Source of the DNA: JANXSS01 sp040385645
GTDB lineage: Bacteria > Pseudomonadota > Gammaproteobacteria > Burkholderiales > Burkholderiaceae_D
Assembly (NCBI GenBank): GCA_040385645.1
Contig: JAZKGZ010000013.1
Coordinates: 159,408-223,407, forward strand
Direction: 5' to 3'
DNA: 64,000 nt
This document shows positions 9,787 through 18,691 of this stretch, piece by piece. How positions within the stretch are numbered: position 1 is the stretch's first letter; each line of letters opens with the position of its first letter. The position numbers were made by a program, and so were the translations under genes. The notes below the pieces were generated by a model, which saw only the letters and a program-made list of their open reading frames with translations, ran no database searches and had not been told where the DNA came from.

Positions 9787-9812
9787 TCGGCGCTTCGATT
9801 AGCTAGCGCCGA
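9787..9812. other. Hairpin in the rimO leader
   Basis: An 8-bp perfect stem (tcggcgct / agcgccga) encloses a 10-base loop, about 77-102 bases before the rimO ATG. There is no T-run on either strand, so it does not look like an intrinsic terminator. It is the only clear structure I see in the 409-bp gene-free stretch 9711-10119 between rimO and phaR; the rest shows no convincing gene or repeat. Confidence 0.35.
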
Positions 9813-10119
9813 TAGTTATAGTATTTGGAACGGAAAAACCGAGTCACCTCTTGCAGTAGTAGACTTTCTTAAACACAGCTAAATGCATGAAAAGAATGTT
9901 CGGCAGCGCCAGGCATTTTGAGGGAAGCAACGTTGCATCAATTCACCTCCAGGACGTATAGTCTCCTCATCGCTCAAATCGCTGAATATGCACGCAATCA
10001 TTCTTTCAGCGCATCATTTATACGCGTTTGTCATCCCGAACTAGTGGCCCGAAAGGTAGTCAGCACTTCGTGATCAAAGCGGATCGCAACCTGTTTCGTT
10101 ACTCAGTGCTTCCCAACGC

Positions 10120-10692
10120 TCACTTATCTGTCGAGTCCACCCCACCCGTCAACGGTGCCACAAACGGAAATGCCGTAAAAATCGTTTTCGCCTGGGTTTG
10201 CATTTGCTCTTGCATTTGGATGAACAGCGATTTGCTCTGTTCGATGTAATTGCCCATCATGCCTTGCATCATAGGGCCCTGCACGTTCATGAATTGCGCC
10301 CACATTTCAGGGCTGAAGGGTTTGCCTTCGTACAGGCCTTTGGAGTTTTCAGTCAGCTTGTGTTGAATATCGATGAATGCCTGGATGTTTTTTTCCAGGT
10401 AGTTACCCATCATGCCCTGCATGGCGTGGCCGTAGTAGCGAATGATTTGCGACAGCGCTGCGCTGGAAAACATCGGTGAGCCGTTGGACTCTTCTTCCAG
10501 AATAATTTGTAGCAGGATGCTGCGTGTCAGGTCTTCGTCGGATTTCGCATCGACGACCGTGAAAACCTCGTTATCCAACACCAGTTGTTTTACATCCAGC
10601 AGCGTGATGTACGAACTGGTTTGCGTATCGTAGAGACGACGATTGGGGTACTTCTTGATCAGACGATCGCCACGCTTTTTTGAACCAGTCAT
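10120..10692 (-). CDS. phaR: Polyhydroxyalkanoate synthesis repressor PhaR
   Basis: The 190-residue protein has the PHB/PHA accumulation regulator architecture. The N-terminal DNA-binding domain (RLIKKYPNRRLYDTQTSSYI) is followed by two accumulation-regulator repeats, each ending in a QGMMGNY motif (near residues 95 and 145) with amphipathic helices. PhaR represses phasin and its own gene, and is released when it binds to nascent PHA granules. Downstream of phaC on the same strand with a 145-bp gap, it occupies its usual place in Burkholderiales. The C terminus is short and free of low-complexity runs. Confidence 0.95.
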   Translation of the reverse strand: MTGSKKRGDRLIKKYPNRRLYDTQTSSYITLLDVKQLVLDNEVFTVVDAKSDEDLTRSILLQIILEEESNGSPMFSSAALSQIIRYYGHAMQGMMGNYLEKNIQAFIDIQHKLTENSKGLYEGKPFSPEMWAQFMNVQGPMMQGMMGNYIEQSKSLFIQMQEQMQTQAKTIFTAFPFVAPLTGGVDSTDK

Positions 10693-10770
10693 TGAAATTC
10701 CATTCGGGTGCTGATGCAGCTACTTGGGAAACATGCTCGGGCGCTGCGATACCTGAACGATTTTATTACA

Positions 10771-10789
10771 CTGCAGAAAACTGCGCTGC
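10771..10789. promoter_or_regulatory. TGC-rich segment in the phaC-phaR gap, possible PhaR site
   Basis: The gap 10693-10837 contains ctgcagaaaactgcgctgc, in which CTGC/GCAG units recur. PhaR proteins of other bacteria bind TGC-rich, CTGC/GCAG-type sites and repress their own genes, so this could be an autoregulatory operator. It is only a pattern match, and CTGC words are common at this base composition. Confidence 0.22.
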
Positions 10790-10837
10790 CCTTGCCATGT
10801 TGCCGATAGTGGGCATACAGCACATGGGCTTGAAGCG

Positions 10838-12487
10838 TTACGGCAGCTTCGCTTTAACATAACGCCCCGGTGCCGGCTCGATCACGTTGTAATGTGTATT
10901 GCCCGGCTCTACGGGGGCATCAATTTGTTTACCGGCGTGGGTCGCGAGAAATTTCGACCATTCGTTCCACCAGCTACCGGCATGATCGGTTGCCGTCGCC
11001 AGCCAGGCTTCAGCGTCGGCGTTGGCATTGACGCTGATATTGGTCCAGTAGTTACGCCGTTTTTTGGCCGGTGGGTTGACGACACCGGCGATATGGCCGG
11101 AAGCACCGAGCACGAACTGGTTGCGCGATGGATCGCCGGGATTGAGCAGCGCGCGCGAGCCGAATGCCGACTGCCAGGGAACGATGTGATCTTCCCGCGA
11201 CGCGTAGAGAAAGGTCGGGGTATCGATCTTGCCGAAATCGATCGGCTCACCTAAAACGATCACCCGATTCGGATCACGCAGGTTATTTTCCAGATAGGTG
11301 TTGCGCAGGTACCAGCAAAACATCGGCCCCGGCAGGTTGGTGCCATCGGCATTCCAATACAGCAGGTCGAACGGTGGCGGTTCCTCACCCTTGAGGTAAT
11401 TCGTGCCGACGTAATTCCAGATCAGGTCGTTGGGCCGCAGACTGGCGAAGGTCGAGGTAAAGTCTGCACCACGCATCAACCCGCCCTCACCGATCGCCTG
11501 CTCCCGAAGCTGCACCTGCAGCTCGTCGATGAAGACATCGATGACGCCGGTGTCGGAAAAATCGAGAAAGGATGTCAACAGCGTCAGGCTGGCAACCGGT
11601 TGCTCACCACGGGCAGCCATGACAGCCAAGGCGGTTGCCAACAACGTTCCGCCCACGCAAAAGCCCAATGCGTTGATTTGCTTCTGACCGGAAATCTCCT
11701 GGCTGACGGTAATTGCCTTGATCACCGCTTGGCCGACATAGTCGTCCCAAGTCAAGTGTCCGAGCGATGCATCGGGGTTACGCCAGGAAATCAGAAACAC
11801 GGTATGCCCTTCCGTGATGGCATAGCGCACCAGGGAATTCTCAGGCTGTAAGTCGAGGATATAAAATTTGTTGATGCAGGGGGGCACGATCAGCAGCGGG
11901 CGCTCATGCACGGTTTTTGTTAGGGGCTGATATTGAATTAGCTGGAACAAGGCGTTTTCAAAAATCACCGAGCCGGCAGTCGTTGCGACATTCCTGCCAA
12001 CTTCGAAGGCAGTATCGTCGGTATGCGTAATGCGCCCTTTTTTCATGTCGCCGAGCATTTGCGCGATGCCTTTGTGCAGGCTCTCGCCTTTGGACTCGAG
12101 CAAGCGGTGCTGCGCCTCGGGGTTGGTCGCTAAAAAATTTGCCGGCGACATCGCATCCACCATCTGCTGCACGGAAAACATGATGCGCTGCTTGATTTTT
12201 TTCGGTGCCTTTACGGCTGCAGCCATGGCAGTCAAAAAACGGGCATTGAGCAGGTAGGCTGCCGCGTTGAAGGCAAACAGATTATTTGTTTGCCAGGCCG
12301 GTGCGGCGAAGCGGCGGTCCGACAAAACCGGTGTTTTCGAGGCAGCGATATCCTGCACCAATGCCGAAAATTCTTGCAGGTATTGTGCATGTAATTGTTT
12401 GAACAAGATCGGATCGATACTTTCATTCGGGTTGGCAAACTGGCCCAACCATGAAAAATCCGATTCCGTTTGGGAAGTAGTGGTCAT
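10838..12487 (-). CDS. phaC: Class I poly(3-hydroxyalkanoate) synthase PhaC
   Basis: PhaC polymerises hydroxyacyl-CoA into storage polyester on granules. The 549-residue protein has the class I N-terminal domain and the alpha/beta hydrolase core. The lipase-like box GFCVGGTL carries the catalytic Cys near residue 277; the catalytic Asp lies in ASREDHIVPW near 433 and the His in GASGHIAGVVNPP near 465. The ATG at 12487 is preferred to an upstream Met because GAGAG lies at ribosome-binding distance and MTTTSQ is a plausible start. The gene is divergent from a small membrane-protein gene only 54 bp away. No phaA or phaB is present in the window. Confidence 0.96.
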   Translation of the reverse strand: MTTTSQTESDFSWLGQFANPNESIDPILFKQLHAQYLQEFSALVQDIAASKTPVLSDRRFAAPAWQTNNLFAFNAAAYLLNARFLTAMAAAVKAPKKIKQRIMFSVQQMVDAMSPANFLATNPEAQHRLLESKGESLHKGIAQMLGDMKKGRITHTDDTAFEVGRNVATTAGSVIFENALFQLIQYQPLTKTVHERPLLIVPPCINKFYILDLQPENSLVRYAITEGHTVFLISWRNPDASLGHLTWDDYVGQAVIKAITVSQEISGQKQINALGFCVGGTLLATALAVMAARGEQPVASLTLLTSFLDFSDTGVIDVFIDELQVQLREQAIGEGGLMRGADFTSTFASLRPNDLIWNYVGTNYLKGEEPPPFDLLYWNADGTNLPGPMFCWYLRNTYLENNLRDPNRVIVLGEPIDFGKIDTPTFLYASREDHIVPWQSAFGSRALLNPGDPSRNQFVLGASGHIAGVVNPPAKKRRNYWTNISVNANADAEAWLATATDHAGSWWNEWSKFLATHAGKQIDAPVEPGNTHYNVIEPAPGRYVKAKLP

Positions 12488-12541
12488 GATCGTTCTCTCG
12501 TTTTTAGCGTATCGTACAATTTTCAACCTGATGCCTCACGC

Positions 12542-12823
12542 ATGTATATCGTCGCGATCGGCTGGATGTACGTCATTTTGATGATGGCAATTACCGAAGA
12601 ATCGGTGGTTGCCGGCGTTATGACCTTTTTACTGTACGGGCTACTACCGCTGACGGTAATTCTGTATTTGGGTGGCACATCACGACGAAAACGGCGTCGG
12701 GCGATGGCCGCTGCCGAACGTCAGGCGACTGCCGAAGCGGAACAAGGCTTGATTCATGAAGTTCAACCAGTCTCGGATATCCAAGAAGGCCAGCAAAAAA
12801 TTCCGGGAAATAAAAGTCACTAA
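12542..12823 (+). CDS. Small conserved membrane protein divergent from phaC
   Basis: A 93-residue protein begins MYIVAIGWMYVILMMA. It has two predicted membrane spans (about residues 3-19 and 24-46), then a basic patch (SRRKRRR) and a polar, Gln/Glu-rich tail. Small proteins of this kind are commonly seen beside phaC in Burkholderiales; their function is not known to me. The internal ATG at 12542 is chosen because the membrane domain starts there; a longer frame to 12470 would run into the phaC start. Confidence 0.7.
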   Translation: MYIVAIGWMYVILMMAITEESVVAGVMTFLLYGLLPLTVILYLGGTSRRKRRRAMAAAERQATAEAEQGLIHEVQPVSDIQEGQQKIPGNKSH

Positions 12824-12855
12824 AAATTATTCTTTGTAATAACACTTTCGACTAC

Positions 12856-12875
12856 CGAACCAGGCAATTGGTTCG
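12856..12875. other. Hairpin between two convergent genes
   Basis: A 7-bp perfect stem, cgaacca/tggttcg, with a six-base loop lies in the 65-bp gap between the small membrane protein and pgeF. No T-tract follows on either strand, so any terminator role would be weak. Confidence 0.3.
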
Positions 12876-12888
12876 TTCCAGAAAATCT

Positions 12889-13692
12889 TCACTTGATCCA
12901 GATCATTGTTGCCATGCGACCGGTTTTGCCATCACGACGATAAGAATAAAAACGGGCAGCATCGCCGAAGGTACTGAACTGCCCACCGGCGATACGCCGA
13001 ATACCGCAGTTAGCGAGTATTAGCCGTGCCAGGTGATAGATATCCGCAAGGTACTTGTCCGGCTTTCCGGGTATAGCGCGAAATGCCGCATCGGCGCGCG
13101 GATCGTGGCACATCATGGCGGCATGGACGTCTGCTCCCACTTCAAAATGTTGCGGCCCGATTGCCGGGCCTAGCCAGGCAAGCAACTCTCCGGAATCTCC
13201 CGCATTTTGTACACTTCTGGCGCGCATGGCTGCAACCGTGCTCTGCAAGATACCGGCAGCCAACCCACGCCAGCCCGCATGCACGGCGGCGACGATGCTG
13301 CCGCGCATGTCGGTAAACAGCACCGGCAGGCAGTCGGCAGTGGTAACGACACACACTACGCCCGGCTTGTCGGTAAAGCTGGCGTCGGCTTCGCACAGGT
13401 GGGCCTGAGACTGGATAGCGGCACCGGTAACGACGGCAGCAGCATCCACCACCACCGACCCGTGCACCTGCAGTAGCCACACCGGCGCTCCAGGTAAATG
13501 CGCCTGTAGCTGCTGCCGATTGCGTGCCAGATTTTGAGCATCGTCGTCGACGTTGGCACCCAGATTCAAACCGTGCTTGCCGGAGCCACTACCGTCGTCG
13601 AAAGGTGCCGTGCTGAAACCGCCGGTACGCGTGGTGCTGCAGGCACCGACACCTGGCGGTGCGCCGATCCAGTCCGGCAAGATTAAATCCAC
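12889..13692 (-). CDS. pgeF: Purine nucleoside phosphorylase / polyphenol-oxidase-family protein PgeF (YfiH)
   Basis: A 267-residue member of the DUF152/YfiH family. The zinc-site residues are visible: the His in LLQVHGSVV near 77, TADCLPVLF near 118 and AVHAGWRGL near 137. Members have been described as peptidoglycan editing factor and as a purine nucleoside phosphorylase acting on adenosine and inosine. It lies 18 bp after rluD on the same strand, and rluD-pgeF is a conserved pair across proteobacteria. Confidence 0.92.
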   Translation of the reverse strand: MDLILPDWIGAPPGVGACSTTRTGGFSTAPFDDGSGSGKHGLNLGANVDDDAQNLARNRQQLQAHLPGAPVWLLQVHGSVVVDAAAVVTGAAIQSQAHLCEADASFTDKPGVVCVVTTADCLPVLFTDMRGSIVAAVHAGWRGLAAGILQSTVAAMRARSVQNAGDSGELLAWLGPAIGPQHFEVGADVHAAMMCHDPRADAAFRAIPGKPDKYLADIYHLARLILANCGIRRIAGGQFSTFGDAARFYSYRRDGKTGRMATMIWIK

Positions 13693-13710
13693 TGAGAATT
13701 CCTCGTTGGC

Positions 13711-14772
13711 TCAGGTCGGCGGTACGATCGCCGCGCGAGCCAGCAACGCGGCAAAATCTTCTGGCAATGCCGACGACCACTCGCACTGCTGGCCAGATTC
13801 CGGATGGACTAGCCCGAGCCGCCAGGCATGCAACGCCTGGCGTGGAAACACCGTGGTCAAGTGCTGTTTGCCATACAGCGCATCGCCGACGAGAGCGAAG
13901 CCGATGGATTGCATATGGACCCGGATCTGATGCGTGCGTCCGGTCTCAAGTTGGCACCGCATCAGGCTCACCGCGCGGCCATCCAGCGAACCCGTCGCCA
14001 GCCGTTCGAAATGTGTGACGGCCGGCTTGGCCGTGGCATTTTCCGAGACCGCCATGCGTACCCGATCCCGATGATGCCGCCCGATTGCGGCGTCGACCTT
14101 ACCACCGGCTTGCGGCGTACCCCACACCAGTGCGAGATACTCGCGTCTGACGGTTTTGGCTTGCAATTGACGCACCAGGTCGGTTTGGGCGATCAAAGAC
14201 TTGGCAACGACCAGCAGGCCGCTCGTATCTTTATCGAGCCGGTGCACGATACCTGCGCGCGGTACACCGGCAAGTGCCGGCAGGTAGTGCAGCAAGCCGT
14301 TGAGCAGCGTTCCCGACCAGTTGCCCGCCGCCGGATGCACCACCACGCCAGCCGACTTGTCGATGACCAGCAAGGCCGCATCTTCATGGACGATGTGCAA
14401 ATTCATCGCCTCGGGATGAAAGGCCAACTCCTCGGGTGCCGCTTGTGGCGAGACCAGGACGTGCTCGTCACCGAAGGCCGTCGTTTTTGCGCGCGCGGGG
14501 ACACCATCGACCGTTACATGACCGGCGTCGATCCATTGTTGCAAGCGGCTGCGTGAATATTGCGGCACCAGACGCGAAAGCACTTTGTCCAAACGTACCC
14601 CGCAATCTACAGGCGAAAGCACGAGTCGGATCGGTACCATCGGCAGCATCACTTCACCGGATACATCCTCGTCGTCGCCCGCCTCGGCATCGTCGATGCC
14701 TGCAGAACTGGCGGAATGGATGTTATCGCCTGGCTCGGGGCTCATTGGGAAAGTCCCATCAGCTATAATCAT
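13711..14772 (-). CDS. rluD: 23S rRNA pseudouridine synthase RluD
   Basis: A 353-residue RluA-family enzyme with an N-terminal S4 RNA-binding domain (RLDKVLSRLVPQYSRSRLQQW) and a catalytic domain containing HRLDKDTSGLLVV, in which the Asp is the catalytic residue, plus LETGRTHQIRVH. RluD modifies helix 69 of 23S rRNA. The first 45 residues are acidic and of low complexity, so a start at 14745 (MSPEPGD) is equally possible. It is divergent from bamD; this pairing and the pgeF neighbour support RluD rather than RluC, which is encoded near rne. Confidence 0.93.
   Translation of the reverse strand: MIIADGTFPMSPEPGDNIHSASSAGIDDAEAGDDEDVSGEVMLPMVPIRLVLSPVDCGVRLDKVLSRLVPQYSRSRLQQWIDAGHVTVDGVPARAKTTAFGDEHVLVSPQAAPEELAFHPEAMNLHIVHEDAALLVIDKSAGVVVHPAAGNWSGTLLNGLLHYLPALAGVPRAGIVHRLDKDTSGLLVVAKSLIAQTDLVRQLQAKTVRREYLALVWGTPQAGGKVDAAIGRHHRDRVRMAVSENATAKPAVTHFERLATGSLDGRAVSLMRCQLETGRTHQIRVHMQSIGFALVGDALYGKQHLTTVFPRQALHAWRLGLVHPESGQQCEWSSALPEDFAALLARAAIVPPT
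14764..14769 (+). promoter_or_regulatory. TATAAT, possible -10 for bamD
   Basis: A perfect TATAAT lies 31 bases before the bamD ATG. No good -35 is present at 16-18 bases upstream. If rluD starts at 14745 this element would be intergenic; if at 14772 it overlaps the rluD start codon region. Confidence 0.3.
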
Positions 14773-14800
14773 TCATTGTCCAGGTGCGCCCGTAAAAGTC

Positions 14801-15616
14801 ATGGTTAAAAATTTGTCGAAGCTCTCAAAGCTTGTGAAGCTCGCGCCTTTGGCGTTGATATTGGTCTTATCCATGTCGGGTTGCGGCCTGCTACCGGAAC
14901 AAGTGGATGAAACTGCAAACTGGCAAGCGCCCAGATTATACGCGGAGGCACGTCAGGAACTTGCTGCCGGTGGTTACGAAAAAGCGATTCAATACTACGA
15001 GAAACTGGAATCACGTTACCCATTCGGCACCTACGCCCAACAGGCACAGATGGAAATTGCCTACGCACATTATCGGCAGGCAGATCAACCGCAGGCACTG
15101 GCTGCCGTGGAACGCTTCATCAAGCTCCACCCGAATCATCCGAACGTCGATTACATGTATTACCTGCGCGGCCTGGTAAATTTCAACGACCGCGTCGGGC
15201 CGTTCAATTTCATCGCACCGCAGGATGCCAGCGAGCGCGACCCTAAAGCGGCGCGGGAAGCGTTCGAAGCATTTAAGCAATTGGTCGAACGTTTTCCGAA
15301 CAGTGTCTATGCCAAGGATTCGCTGGCCCGCATGAAATATCTGGTCAGTGCATTGGCGATGCACGACGTGCACGTAGCACGTTATTATTTTCGGCGCGGT
15401 GCTTACTTGGCGGCCGTCAATCGCGCTCAGGGTGTCGTCAGGGATTACACGGATGCACCGGCGATCGAAGAAGCGTTATTTATCATGGCGCGTTGTTACG
15501 ACGCCCTTGGCTTGGGCGAACTACGTGACGACACTACACGTGTGTTGAACACTAATTATCCGGACAGCCGCTTCGTCAATGCCAAAGGTGCGGCGAAATC
15601 GTGGTGGCGTTTCTGA
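14801..15616 (+). CDS. bamD: Outer-membrane assembly lipoprotein BamD
   Basis: BamD is an essential lipoprotein of the BAM complex that inserts beta-barrel proteins into the outer membrane. The 271-residue product has a basic start, a hydrophobic signal segment and a lipobox LSMSGC with the lipidated Cys near 28. TPR-like helical repeats follow (for example LYAEARQEL, GGYEKAIQYYEKLESRYPFG). The ATG at 14801 is chosen because it gives a proper lipoprotein signal; the longer frame from 14585 overlaps rluD. The gene ends 11 bp from the convergent yaaA stop. Confidence 0.96.
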   Translation: MVKNLSKLSKLVKLAPLALILVLSMSGCGLLPEQVDETANWQAPRLYAEARQELAAGGYEKAIQYYEKLESRYPFGTYAQQAQMEIAYAHYRQADQPQALAAVERFIKLHPNHPNVDYMYYLRGLVNFNDRVGPFNFIAPQDASERDPKAAREAFEAFKQLVERFPNSVYAKDSLARMKYLVSALAMHDVHVARYYFRRGAYLAAVNRAQGVVRDYTDAPAIEEALFIMARCYDALGLGELRDDTTRVLNTNYPDSRFVNAKGAAKSWWRF

Positions 15617-15627
15617 AGGTAGCCTGC

Positions 15628-16434
15628 CTAGCTGTCTGTCGGCTTCACCTGATCTCGCTTTGACACTGCAGCACGCCGAAAACGCCAGGTCGTTACATCA
15701 GAAGACGCCGCATCGAACGCGTAATCTTCACCACGAAAATCTTGTAGCTGATGCGGCGCGACGATCGCACGTGTGGCTGCATACCGCACCATTGCTCCGC
15801 GTGCGCGCTTGGCAAAAAACGAAATGACCCGATATCGTCCTTCGTGCCAATCCTCGAACACGGGCGTAATCACGTTTGCCTTTAAAAGCGTCGGCCTAAC
15901 TGCCTTGAAATACTCCTCGGAGGCCAGATTGACGATCGTGCGCTGTTCCTTTCCGATCAACGCACTACGCAATTTCGCAGTGACGGCATCGCCCCAGAAG
16001 GCGTAGAGATTCGCGCCGGCAGTATTGGCAAGACGGGTACTCATTTCCAGCCGGTGTGGCTGAATCGAATCTAGCGGTCGCAGCAAGCCGTACAGCCCCG
16101 AAAGTATGCGCAGGTGCGATTGCAGGTAAAGCAGTTGCGTCGGCGTCATCGATCTGGCTTGCAAGCCATCGTATACGTCGCCGTCGAAAGCCAGCACGGC
16201 CGGCCGACTATTGCTGCGCGAATTTCTAACCGACCATTCGGTGAAGCGCTGCGCATTCAACTGCGCCAGTTGGTCCGAAATCGTCATGAGCGATGCCAGG
16301 TCCGCCGGTGAGATCGCGCGCAACAGAGAAACAAGCTCAGCGGCACGTTTTTGAAAAGCCGGTGGTGTGCCGATAACGGCGGGAATCGGTGAGGTATAGT
16401 CCAGCGTCTTGGCTGGCGATAATACAAACAACAT
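15628..16434 (-). CDS. yaaA: Peroxide-stress protein YaaA (DUF328)
   Basis: The 268-residue YaaA/UPF0246 protein begins MLFVLSPAKTLDY, the signature of the family, and contains LRILSGLYGLLRPLD and NLASEEYFKA. In E. coli, YaaA limits free intracellular iron and DNA damage during peroxide stress, and it has a DNA-binding fold. The ATG at 16434 matches the usual N terminus; an extension to 16575 is not homologous. The C-terminal ten or so residues are not conserved. It is divergent from a PIN-domain gene, a neighbour relation often seen in this order. Confidence 0.92.
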   Translation of the reverse strand: MLFVLSPAKTLDYTSPIPAVIGTPPAFQKRAAELVSLLRAISPADLASLMTISDQLAQLNAQRFTEWSVRNSRSNSRPAVLAFDGDVYDGLQARSMTPTQLLYLQSHLRILSGLYGLLRPLDSIQPHRLEMSTRLANTAGANLYAFWGDAVTAKLRSALIGKEQRTIVNLASEEYFKAVRPTLLKANVITPVFEDWHEGRYRVISFFAKRARGAMVRYAATRAIVAPHQLQDFRGEDYAFDAASSDVTTWRFRRAAVSKRDQVKPTDS

Positions 16435-16491
16435 GACGCTTTCCATCAAAAATTTATCGTCCGACCGGAATCGTCTGTCGGGAGTACACGA

Positions 16492-16977
16492 ATGATAGCG
16501 AATCGGCTGGTACTCGACACCAATGTCTGCCTGGATCTTTTTGTTTTTCAGGATGCGCGATGGTCGAGATTGCATACTGCTTTGGAAACGGGTAGCACCG
16601 AAGCTTTTACGCGCGCAGACTGCCGTGCCGAGTGGTTACTGGTTTTGCAGTACCCGCGATTTTCGCTCGATGCCAAGCAGATAAGCGACTGCGTCGCTGC
16701 GTTTGATCGATACATCACTTGCCTGCCAATACGTGACGGAGGTGCCGGTGCCGGTATGAAGGCCGATTCAGGCGGCAGTGCCTTGCCACGATGCAGCGAT
16801 ACCGACGATCAAAAGTTTTTGGAAACGATGCAGGACAGCGATGCGGCAGTTTTGATTACTAAAGATAAAGCATTGTTGAAGCTGGCTGGCAAATGTCGCC
16901 GTGCCGGATTATTCGACATCGTGACGCCGCAAACTTGGATAGCGCAGATTAGCAGCCTTACTGCGAGCACCTACTAG
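16492..16977 (+). CDS. PIN-domain ribonuclease-like protein (TIGR00305 type)
   Basis: A 161-residue PIN-fold protein. The first acidic motif is VLDTNVCLDLFVF (Asp near 8), the middle acidic site is CRAEW near 42, and the C-terminal SDTDDQKFLE and DAAVLITKDKALL motifs complete the metal site. Such proteins are usually described as putative toxin components, but members beside yaaA commonly stand without an antitoxin gene, as here. The start has a nearby GGGAG. Its 3' end overlaps the convergent 513-residue gene by 20 bp. RNA cleavage is an inference from the fold. Confidence 0.82.
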   Translation: MIANRLVLDTNVCLDLFVFQDARWSRLHTALETGSTEAFTRADCRAEWLLVLQYPRFSLDAKQISDCVAAFDRYITCLPIRDGGAGAGMKADSGGSALPRCSDTDDQKFLETMQDSDAAVLITKDKALLKLAGKCRRAGLFDIVTPQTWIAQISSLTASTY

Positions 16978-18499
16978 ATGCTGCGTCGGTTGTGCCGTGT
17001 GCTATGTGCGGTGCGTCCTTTACCCATTTGGGAACTAGCGTCATCACATCTGTAAGCGTTGCATAAGCGTGGGCAAGATGGTTGTCGGAGCGGTCGAGTG
17101 CTATTTCCTTTTGCAAATCCGATTGCAGCGACTCCAATTTATCCTTGAGAGCATGCCAGACGGTTGTCTGCACTGCCGGTGGCGTAGTGCTGAGCTCTCG
17201 GGAGATCTGTACGACCAATTGTTTCAAGATCCCTTTTTGTAGCAGCAGTTGCATTTGGTCGATGATAGCGATCATCATCGATACGGCGTGCACATCGCCG
17301 TTCTTTCGCGAGGCATGCATCAATATCTGCAGTGACTTTACCAGACTGATTCCCAATTGTGCCGGCGGGTGGGGCTTGAACGCTGTCATGACCTTGGGTC
17401 CGCGCGCGCCGTTTCGTAGCGTCGTATTAATCTCGTGTGCCTGGAGGCGATCAAATTCTCCGGAAGCGTGGCGAATCAACGTGTGCACGACCTCATCGAC
17501 TTTCTCAAGCGGGCTTGTTTCAATGAACGCGCGTACCAGCAAATAGACCTGGGCGACGCCCTCGGCGCGCTGATTTGCTTCGGGCAATGTCTCGACCAGC
17601 CGATTCATGGCGAGAATTGCCGCGGGTTGATCGCTGAGCGGCAAATCCGCAATAAAGCCGTTGAGCAAAATAAATTTATTCCATGGCAAAGGTGCCGGTA
17701 GGCTGTCCGCCGCTTCGATCAATGCGATCTTGGCAGGCGCGAACCGCGTAGCTTGCGTGGTTGTCAAGCGACGGTAGAGTTCATCCCAAGCACGTCCTCG
17801 ATTTTCTGGAGCCAGATGTTCGACACCTTGTAGCATCTTGGCTAGCACAGCGTCGCTACCTGTGGCGACTAGACGAGATTTCGGAAGCAGCGTCTTGAAA
17901 TATAACGCTTCGCGATCTCGTGGAGGAATAGCAGGGAGTAGATCGATGAGTTTTGCGATGACCGCGTCTTTGCAATCCGTCGGCAAACGGTAGGCGATCC
18001 AGCAATAACGAAGGCTTTTTTGAAATCGGCTGTCAGGCGGTATCGAGGTAATCTCGTGCATCCGCTCGGTGAGAGCAGCCGTGATTGCTTTAAAGCCGGC
18101 TGCACGGTCTGGGGGATGCGGACATGTTTGCCAAAGCTCGTCGACGGCGCGCTCAATTTGTTCCAGATCCTCTAAATTTTTTTCTTGAACGAGATTTTCG
18201 GCAGCGGGTACCTGCGTGATATCGGAAGCAATTGCCTTCTTTTCTACGACATCCTCGAGATTCTCGACGACCTTGAACCGGCCGGCAAAATGCGTTAAGC
18301 AGTCGTTGGATTTCGCCCGTAACTCACCAGATGAATGGTGCGTCACCGGTGCACTCGTTACCAGCGTCGACGAGGTTCGTGCCAGTGAAGCAGGCGCTAC
18401 CAAGCCGGCCGATGCCGATGCGGCTGGCAGCAAATTCCTCGACACAGTGGCAGCAGAGTTAGAGGTGCCTCGGAAAAAATTACTGAAAAATCGGGTCAT
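16958..18499 (-). CDS. Unrecognised 513-residue helical-repeat protein, possible secreted protein
   Basis: I do not recognise this protein. Residues 1-60 are rich in Ser, Ala and Thr with few charges, as in many type III secreted proteins, and there is no hydrophobic signal peptide. Residues about 80-120 are charged and may be coiled coil. From about 152 to 343 there are five units of 37-39 residues, each opening with a Pro-containing turn (IPPDSR at 153, IPPRDR at 191, APENR at 230, LPAPLP at 267, LPEANQR at 305) followed by two helices. The C-terminal 170 residues are also helical. No catalytic motif is visible. A 192-bp A+T-rich gap separates it from the FimV-like gene upstream. Secretion is an inference. 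Confidence 0.7.
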   Translation of the reverse strand: MTRFFSNFFRGTSNSAATVSRNLLPAASASAGLVAPASLARTSSTLVTSAPVTHHSSGELRAKSNDCLTHFAGRFKVVENLEDVVEKKAIASDITQVPAAENLVQEKNLEDLEQIERAVDELWQTCPHPPDRAAGFKAITAALTERMHEITSIPPDSRFQKSLRYCWIAYRLPTDCKDAVIAKLIDLLPAIPPRDREALYFKTLLPKSRLVATGSDAVLAKMLQGVEHLAPENRGRAWDELYRRLTTTQATRFAPAKIALIEAADSLPAPLPWNKFILLNGFIADLPLSDQPAAILAMNRLVETLPEANQRAEGVAQVYLLVRAFIETSPLEKVDEVVHTLIRHASGEFDRLQAHEINTTLRNGARGPKVMTAFKPHPPAQLGISLVKSLQILMHASRKNGDVHAVSMMIAIIDQMQLLLQKGILKQLVVQISRELSTTPPAVQTTVWHALKDKLESLQSDLQKEIALDRSDNHLAHAYATLTDVMTLVPKWVKDAPHIAHGTTDAASSRCSQ

Positions 18500-18641
18500 C
18501 GCCTGGGGTACACCAAGAAAAGTGAAATTCCGGGATATTCGTTCGATCCTAGAACTTACTCCTCAATGTACACCGGCACGACCAAAACATGGTGAATATG
18601 GCAATTCAGGTGGTTTTTTTAACAACAACTAGATAGATATC

Positions 18642-18677
18642 AATTAACGTCTTATTTTTTATAGCTGAGTGTTAATT
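18642..18677. other. A+T-rich inverted repeat upstream of the 513-residue gene
   Basis: Seven-base arms aattaac/gttaatt flank a 22-base A+T-rich loop. The gap 18500-18691 is poorer in G+C than its surroundings, as expected for a promoter region or for acquired DNA. I see no clear -35/-10 pair. Confidence 0.25.
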
Positions 18678-18691
18678 TTGCAGCCAGGCTG

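Noticed and set aside
10028..10249. 73-codon frame between rimO and phaR
   Set aside because: It overlaps the end of phaR on the other strand, and nothing in it looks like a protein family.
14585..14800. N-terminal extension of bamD
   Set aside because: It overlaps rluD and would bury the lipoprotein signal that starts at 14801.
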